Shown here piece by piece: positions 40,382 to 49,579 of a stretch of 64,000 nt of DNA (positions within the stretch are counted from its first letter, which is position 1; every line of letters begins with the position of its first letter). This DNA comes from an uncultured Eubacteriales bacterium. GTDB lineage: Bacteria > Bacillota > Clostridia > Christensenellales > Aristaeellaceae. The translations under genes were made by a program, and so were the position numbers. The notes below the pieces were generated by a model. That model was not told the origin of the DNA. It searched no databases and saw only the letters and a list, made by a program, of their open reading frames with translations. The DNA is taken from positions 1 through 64,000 of the forward strand of contig CADCFG010000007.1 in NCBI GenBank assembly GCA_902800625.1. The letters run 5' to 3'.

Positions 40382-42811
40382 ATGAAGAAGCTTCTGGCTA
40401 TGCTGCTGGCGGCGCTCATGCTCTTCAGCGTGATCGGCGCGGTGGCGGAAGAGACCGCAGAAGCGGCCGTGGAAGAGACCGCGGAAGCCGCTGTGGAAGA
40501 GACCGCTGAAGTGGATCCCGCCCTGGGCACGCCCCTGGTTGTGGCGACTTCCACCCTGTCCGGCAAATTCTCCCCGTACTTTGCCGATACCGCCTACGAT
40601 CAGGAAATGGTGGACAGGACCCAGCTGTACATGATGACCACCGACCGCACCGGCGGCATCATCTACAACGGCATCGAGGGTGAGACCCATGCCTACAACG
40701 GCACGGATTACACCTACTACGGGTCCGGCGATCTGTCCGTGAACTACGACAAGGACGCCGACATCACCACCTACACCTACAAGATGCGCGACGACCTGAA
40801 GTTCTCCGACGGAGAGCCCGTGACCATCGACGACGTCATCTTCAACTACTATGTGTTCCTGGATCCCGCCTACAACGGCTCCAACACGCTGAGCAGCTAT
40901 GACATCGTGGGCCTGCAGGCTTACAGGACCCAGATCCCCGAGGCCTCCCTGGGAGAGACCACCGCGACCGTGGACGCCATCAAGGCCGCCTTTGCCGCCA
41001 ATGGCGCCGAGTACACCGTGGCTGAGGGCGACGCCTTCACCCAGGAGGAGTTTGACTCCTACGCCGCGCCTGCCGTCGAGCTGTGGAAGACCGACCTGCA
41101 GGGCATCGTGGACTACGTCTACGAGAACTACGCCGCCGACTATGCCGAGGCGACGATGGGCAAGACCGCTGAGGAAATCGGCGAGTCCGACGCTCTGAAG
41201 GTGGCCTTCGGCGCCGCCATGTGGGGCTTCTCCGTTGAGGGTGAAGAGCCCACCATCGACGACCTGTACGCTTCCGTGTTCGCCCAGTACGGCGGCGACC
41301 TGGACACCTACCTGTCCGTCGAGTCCGCCACCGGCGCGAATGCCGATGAGATCAACAGCGCCTTGATGACCAAGGTCGCCGAGGACGCGGGCGTTGACAT
41401 GTCCGCTGGCGTGCCCAACATCGAGGGCATCAAGCGCGTGGACGACTACACCGTCGAAGTGCAGACCCATGGCTTCGAGGCTCCCGCCGTGTACAGCATC
41501 CTGGGCCTGGCCATCGCCCCGCTGCACTACTATGGCGATCCCGAGCAGTATGACTATGAGAACAACCAGTTCGGCCATCCCTTCGGCGATCTGAGCATTG
41601 TGCAGTCCAAGAACGACGCCCCCTTGGGCGCCGGCCCCTACAAGTTCGTCAAGTACGAGAACCGCGTTGCCTACTACGAGGCCAACGAGAACTACTACCT
41701 GGGCGAGCCCGAGATCAAGTCCTTCCAGTACAAGGAGACCCAGGCCGCTGAAGTGGCCAGCGCCGTGCAGACCGGCACCGCCGACGGCGGCGAGATGACC
41801 GGCTCCAAGCCCAACTTCGAGATGCTGCGCTCCTTCAACGACAACGGCGAAGTGACCGGCAACGTGGTGACCACCTACTCCGTGGCCAACCTGGGCTATG
41901 GCTACATCGGCATGAACGCCGATACCATGAACGTGGCTGGCGAGCCCGGCAGCGAGGCTTCCAAGAACCTGCGCAAGGCCTTCGCCACCATCCTGTCCGT
42001 GTATCGCGACACCGCCATCGACAGCTACTATGGCGACGCCGCCGCGGTCATCAACTATCCCATCTCCACCACCTCCTGGGCGGCCCCGCAGGCCACCGAC
42101 GAGGGCTACAAGGTGGCCTTCTCCGTGGACGTGGACGGCAACGACATCTACACCGCCGAGATGACCCAGGAAGAGAAGTATGACGCTGCGCTGCAGGCCG
42201 CCATCGGCTTCCTGAAGGCCGCCGGCTACACCTTCGACGAGGAATCCGGCAAGTTCACCGAGGCTCCCGAAGGCGCTGCCCTGTCCTACGAGGCCATCAT
42301 CCCCGGCGACGGCACCGGTGACCACCCGGCCTTCGCCGTGCTGACCGACGCCAAGAGTGCCCTGGAGAAGATCGGCATCGAGCTGAAGATCAACGACCCC
42401 GCCGACAGCAACGTGCTGTGGGATGCGCTGGACGCTGGCACCCAGAACATGTGGTGCGCGGCCTGGGGCGCCACCATCGATCCCGATATGTATCAGGTCT
42501 ATCACTCCTCCGGCATCGTGGGCCGCGGCGGCTCCGATTCCAACCACTATCACATCCAGTCCGATGAGCTGGACCAGCTGATCGTGGACGCTCGTCAGTC
42601 GGACGACCAGGATTACCGCAAGCAGGTCTACAAGGCCGCTCTGGACGAGATCATCGACTGGGCTGTTGAGGTCCCGACCTACCAGCGCCAGAACATCGTC
42701 ATCGCCAGCACCGAGCGCGTGGACATCCCCACCGTCACCGGCGATGTCACCACCTTCTGGGGATGGCTGAGCGAGGTCCAGACCATGAAGATGGTCGAGG
42801 CCGCCCAGTAA
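40382..42811 (+). CDS. oligopeptide/dipeptide ABC transporter, substrate-binding protein (family 5)
   Basis: Captures peptides (or related solutes) outside the membrane. ATG 40382 follows AAGGAGG; the signal peptide MKKLLAMLLAALMLFSVIGA ends in AVA-EE with no cysteine, so it is not a standard lipoprotein. Directly after it come two and a half repeats of EETAEAAV, then the SBP_bac_5 fold: KMRDDLKFSDGEPVTIDDVI, PLGAGPYKFVKYENRVAYYE, NYYLGEPEIKSF and, near the end, SGIVGRGGSDSNHYHIQSDE. At 809 residues it is about 250 longer than usual; an acidic Ala-rich insert (about residues 185-350, with AEGDAFTQEEFDSYAAPAVE) accounts for most of this. First gene of the operon. Confidence 0.92.
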   Translation: MKKLLAMLLAALMLFSVIGAVAEETAEAAVEETAEAAVEETAEVDPALGTPLVVATSTLSGKFSPYFADTAYDQEMVDRTQLYMMTTDRTGGIIYNGIEGETHAYNGTDYTYYGSGDLSVNYDKDADITTYTYKMRDDLKFSDGEPVTIDDVIFNYYVFLDPAYNGSNTLSSYDIVGLQAYRTQIPEASLGETTATVDAIKAAFAANGAEYTVAEGDAFTQEEFDSYAAPAVELWKTDLQGIVDYVYENYAADYAEATMGKTAEEIGESDALKVAFGAAMWGFSVEGEEPTIDDLYASVFAQYGGDLDTYLSVESATGANADEINSALMTKVAEDAGVDMSAGVPNIEGIKRVDDYTVEVQTHGFEAPAVYSILGLAIAPLHYYGDPEQYDYENNQFGHPFGDLSIVQSKNDAPLGAGPYKFVKYENRVAYYEANENYYLGEPEIKSFQYKETQAAEVASAVQTGTADGGEMTGSKPNFEMLRSFNDNGEVTGNVVTTYSVANLGYGYIGMNADTMNVAGEPGSEASKNLRKAFATILSVYRDTAIDSYYGDAAAVINYPISTTSWAAPQATDEGYKVAFSVDVDGNDIYTAEMTQEEKYDAALQAAIGFLKAAGYTFDEESGKFTEAPEGAALSYEAIIPGDGTGDHPAFAVLTDAKSALEKIGIELKINDPADSNVLWDALDAGTQNMWCAAWGATIDPDMYQVYHSSGIVGRGGSDSNHYHIQSDELDQLIVDARQSDDQDYRKQVYKAALDEIIDWAVEVPTYQRQNIVIASTERVDIPTVTGDVTTFWGWLSEVQTMKMVEAAQ

Positions 42812-43130
42812 TCGACACTCCCAAGCAAGGGTAAACCCATTCCCGCCGCCCCCTCCCTCCCCGGGAGGGAGCGGCTTTGGGACTTTTCTACCGGGTTCAA
42901 TCCGATGCCCCGTTGGACGCGGATTGAGCCTGGCAGCGGTCCCTGTTCCACGATCCTGGCATCTGTCCTCCGCGGGGAAATCCGCAGGGGCGGCTCTGCG
43001 CCGTCCGCCGGAAGCGGTCTTCCCGTTTTGGGCGGGCGGCGCAGCGCCGCGCCTGCAAGCGCGTACGAATCCCCGGCAAATGCCGATGGATGTGGAGCGA
43101 TATTCATTAAAACTCGGGGAGGAAGCGACC
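42812..43130. other. intercistronic region with stem-loops between oppA and oppB
   Basis: The 319-base gap has GCCGC/GCGGC and CTCCC/GGGAG arms at 42845-42875 followed by TTTGGGACTTTTC, then TCAATCCG/CGGATTGA (about 42898-42929), then GC-rich hairpins around 43030-43060 (GGGCGGCGCAGCGCCGC). The first stem with its loose T-run could be a partial terminator that sets the ratio of binding protein to permeases. No protein gene is convincing here. Confidence 0.6.
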
Positions 43131-44126
43131 GTGTGGAAATTCATCGTCCGGCGTACCGCGCTGGCACTCGTCATCATATTCCTGGGCGCGTTCATCATCT
43201 ATGGCGTGATGCGCTGCCTGCCCACCAGCTTTGTGGAGGGCCTGGCCCGGCAGAGGGCCGCGGCGTCTTCCAGCACCGGCGGCAAGAGCTACCAGCAGTG
43301 GCTGGCGGAGCTGAATGAGGCCTATCACATGAACGACGACGTGTTCACCGGCTATTTCAACTGGCTGGGAGGCGTCTTGAAGGGCGACTTTGGGGAGAGC
43401 TGGAAGTACGGCATCCCGGTCGTCGAAAAGTTCAACCAGGTCATCTGGTATTCCGTGGTTCTCAATATCATTACCCTGATCCTCGAAGTGGTGATCTGTA
43501 TCCCGCTGGGCATCCAGGCCGCGCGGCACCAGTACAGCGGGTTCGACTACGGCATCACCGTATTTGCCATGCTTTGCATATCGCTGCCCACCTTCTTCCT
43601 GGCAACGGTTTTGAAGTATATATTCGCGGTGCGGCTGAACTGGTTCGACCTGTACGGCATCGTGGGCCGCTATCACGAGCAGCTGTCCGCCTCCGGCAAG
43701 ATCTGGGACATGGTGCAGCACATGGTGCTGCCCACCCTGACGCTGACGATGCTGAACGTGGGCGGCCTGACCCGCTACACCCGCACCAACATGCTGGAGG
43801 TGCTGAACGCGGACTACATCCGCACGGCCCGGGCCAAGGGCCTGTCCGAACGGGTGGTCATTAACCGCCACGCCTTCCGCAACACGCTGATCCCACTGGT
43901 CAGCTATATGAGCTACCTGGTGCCCAGCCTGTTCGCCGGCTCCATGATCACCGAGACGCTGTACCAGATCCCGGGCATCGGCTATATTTCCTATGACGCC
44001 ATGGTGGCGGGCGACCTGCCGTTCACGATGTTCTATTCGGTATTCCTGCTGGCGTTGACCCAGGCCAGCCTGATGCTTGCGGACATCATGTACGCCGTGG
44101 TCGACCCGCGCGTGCGCGTGAACTGA
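43131..44126 (+). CDS. peptide ABC transporter permease (OppB/DppB)
   Basis: GTG at 43131 starts MWKFIVRRTALALVIIFLGA behind a GGGAGG ribosome site; the open frame further upstream is not supported. The first membrane segment and IIYGVMRCLPTS are typical of OppB N-termini. The EAA loop is LNADYIRTARAKGLSERVVI followed by NRHAFRNTLIPLVSYM, and SLFAGSMITETLYQIPGIGY is the family signature. About six membrane segments. 331 residues is normal, unlike its partner OppC. Confidence 0.94.
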   Translation: MWKFIVRRTALALVIIFLGAFIIYGVMRCLPTSFVEGLARQRAAASSSTGGKSYQQWLAELNEAYHMNDDVFTGYFNWLGGVLKGDFGESWKYGIPVVEKFNQVIWYSVVLNIITLILEVVICIPLGIQAARHQYSGFDYGITVFAMLCISLPTFFLATVLKYIFAVRLNWFDLYGIVGRYHEQLSASGKIWDMVQHMVLPTLTLTMLNVGGLTRYTRTNMLEVLNADYIRTARAKGLSERVVINRHAFRNTLIPLVSYMSYLVPSLFAGSMITETLYQIPGIGYISYDAMVAGDLPFTMFYSVFLLALTQASLMLADIMYAVVDPRVRVN

Positions 44127-44147
44127 CGCGGAAAGGAGGACGTTCCA

Positions 44148-45857
44148 ATGAGCGAAAACAGGATCAACAACAATGAACAGCTCGCCCTGGACGACGGCCG
44201 CCGCGTCAAGGTGCTGTCGCCGGGCATGATGGTGTTCAAGCGGTTCATCCGCAACAAGCTGGCCATCGCGGGCATCATCATCCTCACATTCATGTTCGTA
44301 TTCTCGTTCCTGGGCGGCGTGATCTCCCCCTACCGCCAGGACCAGGTGTTCTACAAGACTGACAGCGCCAACAAGGAATACGCCAGCGCCGTGGTCAACA
44401 ACGAGTACCGCTTCTTCACCCCGGACGGCGCCCAGCTTTCCACGCTGGTGCGCGCCAACTTCAGCCGCGTGGTGAAGGACGCGGGGGAGGACGACGTGGC
44501 CTTTGAGGCCGACGGCGCGTCCTGGAACGTGCATCGCCTGGGCGAGAACTTCTACGCCATCGGCACCGCCAAGGAGCTTGGCAGCGTGACGATGCTGGGC
44601 AAGATCGTGGACGTGAAGGCCAAACCCGGCGAGGAGATCTCCGACGCCGTGAAGGACGCGGCCCTCAAGGCCGTGCAGGGCGGCAGCCTGCAGTTCGAGG
44701 CGGACGGGCAGAGCTATATGCTCACCAAGGGCAAGGCCAAGTCCTACACCCTGGGCACCATGAGCGAAGCGGGTGTCGCCAGCCTGCTCAACTTCAACGC
44801 CTTCAGCGGCGAGGATGACGCGCTGGTGTCGGGCTATGGCTTCCGCCGCGCCGCGGAGCTGGCCCTGCGCTCCGGCGAGCAGACCTTCGAGGCGGACGGC
44901 GAGGCCTATCGCCTGGACAGCGACGGCGATGATTCCGCCGTTATCTATCGCGCAAACAGCGACGAGGCGATGGCGTCTGTCAGCAACGTGATCGTCAGCC
45001 CGATGACCACCGGCGCCACCCTGGAGATGGACTACAAGGCCGCCGTGGCCGAGGCCATTTCCCAGAAGCAGATGGCGTTTGAGTATGTGAACGCCGCGGG
45101 CGAGACCGAGAAGCATACCATCCGCATGCGCGGGAACAACTATATCATCTACACCGAGCAGCAGACCTATCTGATCGACATGTACGCCGCGCCGAGCATG
45201 GCCCACCCGCTGGGCACCGACGACCACGGCATGGACGTGCTCACCCGCCTGATGTACGGCGGCCGCATCTCCCTGATGGTCGGCTTCGGCATCTCCGGCT
45301 ACTTCGGCGGCTGGGTGGACACGCTGCTGATGCGCTTCGTGGACCTGTTCAACTCCATTCCCTACTATCCGATGATGATCATTGCCGGCGCGATCATGGA
45401 CGCCTTCGAGGTGCCCCCCTACACGCGCATCTTCCTGCTGATGGCCATCATGGGCATCATGGGCTGGACGGGCGTGGCCCGCGTGGTGCGCGGCCAGATC
45501 CTGTCCCTGCGCGAGCAGGACTTCATGGTGGCCACCGAGGCCACCGGCGTCAGGGTGTCCCGGCGCATCTTCCGCCACCTGGTGCCCAACGTGATGCCCC
45601 TGCTGATCGTGCAGGCCACCATGGGCCTGGGCAGCATCATCCTGACGGAGGCCACGCTGAGCTTCCTGGGCCTGGGCATCAAGTACCCGCTGGCCTCCTG
45701 GGGCTCCATTATCAACGCGGCCAGCAACATCTACGTGATGACGAACTTCTGGTACATTTGGATCCCCGCGGGCGTGCTGATCGTGCTGACGGTGCTGGGC
45801 TTCAACTTCGTCGGCGACGGCCTGCGCGACGCCTTCGATCCCAAGATGAAGCGTTGA
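44148..45857 (+). CDS. peptide ABC transporter permease (OppC/DppC) with large insert and shortened TM2
   Basis: Usual OppC proteins are about 300 residues; this one has 569. Residues 30-60 are the normal start (KRFIRNKLAIAGIIILTFMF). Residues 62-345 are an extra domain that would lie outside the membrane; it has four imperfect repeats beginning FEADGASW (119), FEADGQSY (183), FEADGEAY (247) and FEYVNAAG (311). The family core resumes at HPLGTDDHGMDVLTRLMYGG (353). Then SLMVGF is followed at once by GISGYFGGWVD, whereas relatives have about 15 more hydrophobic residues there, so most of membrane segment 2 is missing. The EAA loop (EQDFMVATEATGVRVSRRIF) and the C-terminus ASWGSIINAASN are normal. 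Confidence 0.88.
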   Translation: MSENRINNNEQLALDDGRRVKVLSPGMMVFKRFIRNKLAIAGIIILTFMFVFSFLGGVISPYRQDQVFYKTDSANKEYASAVVNNEYRFFTPDGAQLSTLVRANFSRVVKDAGEDDVAFEADGASWNVHRLGENFYAIGTAKELGSVTMLGKIVDVKAKPGEEISDAVKDAALKAVQGGSLQFEADGQSYMLTKGKAKSYTLGTMSEAGVASLLNFNAFSGEDDALVSGYGFRRAAELALRSGEQTFEADGEAYRLDSDGDDSAVIYRANSDEAMASVSNVIVSPMTTGATLEMDYKAAVAEAISQKQMAFEYVNAAGETEKHTIRMRGNNYIIYTEQQTYLIDMYAAPSMAHPLGTDDHGMDVLTRLMYGGRISLMVGFGISGYFGGWVDTLLMRFVDLFNSIPYYPMMIIAGAIMDAFEVPPYTRIFLLMAIMGIMGWTGVARVVRGQILSLREQDFMVATEATGVRVSRRIFRHLVPNVMPLLIVQATMGLGSIILTEATLSFLGLGIKYPLASWGSIINAASNIYVMTNFWYIWIPAGVLIVLTVLGFNFVGDGLRDAFDPKMKR

Positions 45858-45873
45858 CGGGGAGGGCAGAAGC

Positions 45874-47025
45874 ATGAGCAAGAAGAGCAACGAAACCAGC
45901 TATATCTCCGCCCGGGAATCCCGCCGGATCAGCCGGGAGAACCAGAAGATCACCAAGAAGCTGGACAAGCGCCTCTCCCGCAAGCATGTGCCGGAGAGCG
46001 AATACCTGACGCAGATGAAGGACCCCGGCAACGTGGTGGAGTTCGACAACCTGCACACCTATTTCTTCACTGACGTGGGCACGGTCAAGGCCGTGGACGG
46101 CGTCACCTTCAACGTGCCCGTGGGAAAGACCGTGGGCATCGTGGGCGAGTCCGGCTGCGGCAAGTCCGTCACCAGCCTGAGCCTCATGCAGCTGGTGCAG
46201 CGGCCCAACGGCCAGATCGTGGAGGGCGCCATCCGCCTGAACCTGGGCGGCAAGGCCTTCGATGTGGCGAAGATGCCCATTGAGGCCATGCAGAAGGTGC
46301 GCGGCAACGTGGTCTCCATGATCTTCCAGGAGCCCATGACCTCGCTGAACCCGGTGTTCCGCATTGGCTACCAGCTGGACGAGGTCATCGCGCTGCACAA
46401 CCCCGACATGGACGAGGACGAGGTGAAGTCCCGGTCCATCGAGGCCATCAAGATGGTGGGCATCGCGGACGCCGAGGGCATCTATAACCGCTATCCCCAC
46501 GAGCTTTCCGGCGGCATGCGCCAGCGCATCGTCATCGCCATGGCGCTGGCCTGCAACCCGAGGCTGATCATCGCGGACGAGCCCACCACGGCCCTGGACG
46601 TGACCATCCAGGCCCAGATCCTGGAGCTGCTGCGCGACCTGAAGAGCCGCATCAACGCCTCCATCATGCTGATCACCCACGACCTGGGCGTCATCGCCGA
46701 GATGGCGGACTACGTGGTGGTCATGTACGCGGGACGCGTGGTGGAAAAGGGCCTGGCCAGCGAGGTGTTCCTCGACCCGCGCCATCCCTACACCATCGGC
46801 CTGATGGAGTCCAAGCCCGTCATCAACAAGAAGGTGGATCGGCTGTACTCCATTCCCGGCGCGGTGCCCAACCCGGTGAACATGCCGGACTACTGCTATT
46901 TCCGCGACCGCTGCGAAAAGTGCGTGGAGCGCTGCCAGGGCAAGTATCCGCCGGAGATCCACGTCTCGGATACCCATATCGTCAGCTGCTGGCGGTACTT
47001 TGACAAAGGGGGGGCGGAAGAATGA
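45874..47025 (+). CDS. peptide ABC transporter ATPase (OppD/DppD)
   Basis: 383 residues. The first ~45 are a charged extension ([20 protein letters not shown]) not usual in OppD; the ATPase begins at [20 protein letters not shown]. Walker A is [21 protein letters not shown]-loop [20 protein letters not shown], signature [20 protein letters not shown] and Walker [21 protein letters not shown]. The C-terminal oligopeptide-transporter domain has [20 protein letters not shown], with four cysteines that in relatives bind an iron-sulfur cluster. It overlaps oppF by 4 bases. Confidence 0.95.
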   Translation: MSKKSNETSYISARESRRISRENQKITKKLDKRLSRKHVPESEYLTQMKDPGNVVEFDNLHTYFFTDVGTVKAVDGVTFNVPVGKTVGIVGESGCGKSVTSLSLMQLVQRPNGQIVEGAIRLNLGGKAFDVAKMPIEAMQKVRGNVVSMIFQEPMTSLNPVFRIGYQLDEVIALHNPDMDEDEVKSRSIEAIKMVGIADAEGIYNRYPHELSGGMRQRIVIAMALACNPRLIIADEPTTALDVTIQAQILELLRDLKSRINASIMLITHDLGVIAEMADYVVVMYAGRVVEKGLASEVFLDPRHPYTIGLMESKPVINKKVDRLYSIPGAVPNPVNMPDYCYFRDRCEKCVERCQGKYPPEIHVSDTHIVSCWRYFDKGGAEE

Positions 47026-48026
47026 GTTCCACCTATGAAAACGTGGTGGAGGTGCGCAACCTCTGCAAGTACTTCCCGATCCGCGCGGGTCTGTTCGGCC
47101 GCGTGGTGGGCCAGGTGCACGCCGTGGAGGACGTTTCCTTCTCCATCAAGCGCGGCACCACCATGGGCCTGGTGGGCGAGTCCGGCTGCGGCAAGACCAC
47201 CGTGGGCAAGACGCTTTTGAACCTGACGCCCAAGACATCCGGCGAGGTGGTCTTCAACGGAGATACCCACCTGGACCAGCTGAAGGGCCGCGCCCTGAGG
47301 GACTTCCGGCCGAAGATCCAGCTGATCTTCCAGGATCCCTATTCCAGCCTGTCCCCGCGCCTGCCCGTGGGCGAGATCATCGGCGAGGCCGTGCGCGAGC
47401 ATCACCTGGTGCCGGAAAATGAGTTCGACGCCTACGTGTCCCGCATCATGAAGGCCTGCGGCCTGCACGACTACCAGAAGGACCGCTATCCCCACGAGTT
47501 CTCCGGCGGCCAGCGGCAGCGCATCTGCATTGCCCGCGCCATCGCCCTGAACCCGGACTTCATCGTCTGCGACGAGCCGGTGTCCGCGCTGGACGTGTCC
47601 ATCCAGGCCCAGATCATCAACCTGCTGGAGGACCTGCAAAAGCAGTTCAACCTGACCTACCTGTTCATCAGCCACGACCTGTCGGTGGTGCAGCATATCT
47701 CCGACACCGTGGGCGTGATGTACCTGGGCAACATGGTGGAGTTCGCCAGCAAGGACGAGATCTTCGCCAACCCGCTGCATCCCTATACCCAGGCGCTGTT
47801 CTCGGCCATCCCGATCCCGGATCCCACGGTGAAGATGAACCGGATCATCCTGGAGGGCAGCATTCCCTCCCCGGCGAACCCGCCCTCGGGCTGCAAGTTC
47901 CACACGCGCTGCCGCAAGTGCCGCGGGGTGTGCAGCCAGAAGGTGCCCCGCACACTGGACATGGGCAACGGCCATACCGTCGCCTGCCACATCTACGACC
48001 CGGAGAGCGGCTATGGCAAGGAATGA
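47022..48026 (+). CDS. peptide ABC transporter ATPase (OppF/DppF)
   Basis: 334 residues, second ATPase of the pair. NLCKYFPIRAGLFGRVVGQV is the family start, Walker [22 protein letters not shown]-loop LIFQDPYSSLSPRLPVGEII, signature EFSGGQRQRICIARAIALNP, Walker B FIVCDEPVSALDVSIQAQII. The C-terminus GCKFHTRCRKCRGVCSQKVP holds the four-cysteine motif. It overlaps the next small gene by 14 bases. Confidence 0.95.
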   Translation: MSSTYENVVEVRNLCKYFPIRAGLFGRVVGQVHAVEDVSFSIKRGTTMGLVGESGCGKTTVGKTLLNLTPKTSGEVVFNGDTHLDQLKGRALRDFRPKIQLIFQDPYSSLSPRLPVGEIIGEAVREHHLVPENEFDAYVSRIMKACGLHDYQKDRYPHEFSGGQRQRICIARAIALNPDFIVCDEPVSALDVSIQAQIINLLEDLQKQFNLTYLFISHDLSVVQHISDTVGVMYLGNMVEFASKDEIFANPLHPYTQALFSAIPIPDPTVKMNRIILEGSIPSPANPPSGCKFHTRCRKCRGVCSQKVPRTLDMGNGHTVACHIYDPESGYGKE

Positions 48027-48306
48027 TCCCCGAAAGGGCCTGCCTGAGGGCGACGACGGCCGCACCATTGTCAGCATGAACGTGGAGGGCATGCCCTGGT
48101 ATGCCCCCGAGAACGCGGAGGCGTCCCTGCGGCGCGAGGCGGAGAAGGCGGGCGCCAGGCCCGAGCGCCGGGAGGCGCCGCTGACCCGCGAGGAGAGCTG
48201 GTTCTTCACCTGGGGCGCGCTGAAGGCGGCCCTGCTGGTGGTGGGCGTGCTCTGCGCGGGGCTGGTGCTGTTTGTGCTGTTCTGCCAGCATGTCTGGTTC
48301 CGGTAA
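48013..48306 (+). CDS. small single-pass membrane protein of the opp operon
   Basis: 97 residues. The first ~65 are soluble, basic and acidic (MPWYAPENAEASLRREAEKA), then one membrane segment, ALKAALLVVGVLCAGLVLFV, near the C-terminus, so it is probably tail-anchored with the N-terminus in the cytoplasm. No family recognised. The start overlaps oppF by 14 bases and its codon use matches the operon, so translation is probably coupled. It could regulate or stabilise the enlarged transporter, but that is only suggested by position. Confidence 0.65.
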   Translation: MARNDPRKGLPEGDDGRTIVSMNVEGMPWYAPENAEASLRREAEKAGARPERREAPLTREESWFFTWGALKAALLVVGVLCAGLVLFVLFCQHVWFR

Positions 48307-48354
48307 TACAGGAAACGCGATCGCGCCGCGCGGCGCGAAGAAAGGACTTATACC

Positions 48355-48810
48355 ATGAAGATTGCGATCGGCAATGACCACGGCGCCGTGGACATGAAGA
48401 ACCACGTCATGGGCTGGCTGAAGGAGAACGGCTATGAGGTCGTGAACTTCGGCACCGATTCCACCGAGAGCACCGACTATCCCATCTATGCAGAGAGGGT
48501 GGCCAAGGCCGTGGTGTCCGGCGAGTGCGACAGGGGCATCCTGATCTGCGGCACCGGCATCGGCATCTCCATCTCCGCCAACAAGATCCACGGCGTGCGC
48601 TGCGCGCTGTGCTCCGAGCCCGTCTCCACGGCGCTGTCCCGGCAGCACAACGACGCCAACATCGTCGCCATGGGCGCACGCACCATCGGCCCCGTGATGG
48701 CCGAGGAGATCGTGCGCACCTTCCTCACCACCGAATTCCAGGGCGGCCGCCACGCCCGACGCGTGGAGAAGATCATGGCCCTGGACCGGGGAGAATCGGT
48801 GCAGGAATAA
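48355..48810 (+). CDS. rpiB: ribose 5-phosphate isomerase B
   Basis: Interconverts ribose-5-P and ribulose-5-P. The LacAB/RpiB signature is complete: MKIAIGNDHGAVDMKNHVMG, GTDSTESTDYPIYAERVAKA, RGILICGTGIGISISANKIH (active-site Cys and anion loop) and HNDANIVAMGARTIG. 151 residues is normal. The GC-rich 48 bases before it hold a GGCGCG-rich small hairpin and an AAAGGA ribosome site. It ends at a strong terminator. It is probably co-transcribed with the opp operon or has a promoter I cannot see. Confidence 0.95.
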   Translation: MKIAIGNDHGAVDMKNHVMGWLKENGYEVVNFGTDSTESTDYPIYAERVAKAVVSGECDRGILICGTGIGISISANKIHGVRCALCSEPVSTALSRQHNDANIVAMGARTIGPVMAEEIVRTFLTTEFQGGRHARRVEKIMALDRGESVQE

Positions 48811-48820
48811 AGAAAGACCC

Positions 48821-48852
48821 AAAATGCCTTCCCCGGAGGGGAAGGCATTTTT
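48821..48852 (+). terminator. rho-independent terminator after rpiB
   Basis: AAAATGCCTTCCCC (48821-48834) pairs with GGGGAAGGCATTTT (48838-48851) around GGA, then TTAT. The A-run on the other side makes it usable from both directions. Confidence 0.88.
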
Positions 48853-48965
48853 ATATCTGATTTTGGGTTCATCGCGGAAAGCAGCGTCTGGCTTTGAAAG
48901 CGGGGTAGGACGCGGCCGTTTTTTTCATGTGGGATTTCGCCGCATTGGCTCGGGAATCACATGGA

Positions 48966-49511
48966 TCACTGTTCCACAAAATACCCCTCCGCCACCCGCA
49001 AGGCATATTCGATGGTGCTCAGGTCCAGGGGCTTGAAGTCCCACACCAGGTTGGCGTTGCCCCGGCGTCGCTGGGTCTTCAGCAGCGGGTTTTTGGCCAG
49101 ATGGCTCTCCAGCCAGTTGTTTCGCCCGGCGATCAGCGGCAGGCGCGCGTCCTCGCCGTTTTCGCGGTGGATGATATACTCCACGCCCGTCTCGCCCTTC
49201 TTGCCAAAGCCGAAGATGCCGCCCATGCCCTCGGGCTTCACGTTCACCTGCTGCACGGTGTAATCCGGCGCGTCACAGCTTTCAAAGATGTACTCGTCAT
49301 CCGAGCCAAAGCCGGGGGAGACGACCAGCCAGAACCGGCCGTCAAAGCGGCAGATTGCCGTGAAGCCGCCGTTTTCCATCTGGGCAAACAGCATTTTCTC
49401 CGGCGCGAAGCCCTCCCGGGCCATCCGCTGGGCCATGGCCACGCGCTTGTCCTCCAGCTTCTTCAGGTTCGCCTTGCGCTGATAGTCCTCCTGGCTGTTG
49501 AAAAGTCCCAT
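48966..49511 (-). CDS. conserved-looking cytoplasmic protein, unknown
   Basis: 181 residues from ATG 49511 (MGLFNSQEDYQRKANLKKLE), chosen for its GGGAGG ribosome site; an upstream in-frame ATG lacks one. The N-terminal ~35 residues are a charged helix; the rest is mixed (FTAICRFDGRFWLVVSPGFG, then FIFGFGKKGETGVEYIIH-like strands). No signal peptide, no membrane segment, no family I recognise. It has a clear promoter and faces rpiB tail to tail. Codon use matches the region. Confidence 0.7.
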   Translation of the reverse strand: MGLFNSQEDYQRKANLKKLEDKRVAMAQRMAREGFAPEKMLFAQMENGGFTAICRFDGRFWLVVSPGFGSDDEYIFESCDAPDYTVQQVNVKPEGMGGIFGFGKKGETGVEYIIHRENGEDARLPLIAGRNNWLESHLAKNPLLKTQRRRGNANLVWDFKPLDLSTIEYALRVAEGYFVEQ

Positions 49512-49550
49512 GGGCACGCCTCCCGTAAGAGTCATATCTGTATTATAGCC

Positions 49551-49579
49551 ACTATAGCACAGTCCACGCTGCCTGTCAA
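49551..49579 (-). promoter_or_regulatory. promoter of the 181-residue unknown gene
   Basis: On the minus strand TTGACA (49574-49579), 17 bases, TATAGT (49551-49556). A TATAAT-like box also lies 9 bases further downstream. Confidence 0.75.

Noticed and set aside
40256..43198. Open frame of 980 codons on the minus strand
   Set aside because: Antisense shadow of oppA; Val/His/Gly-rich repetitive composition and no recognisable fold.
43107..45890. Open frame of 927 codons on the minus strand
   Set aside because: Antisense to oppB and oppC; no motif and no start signal.
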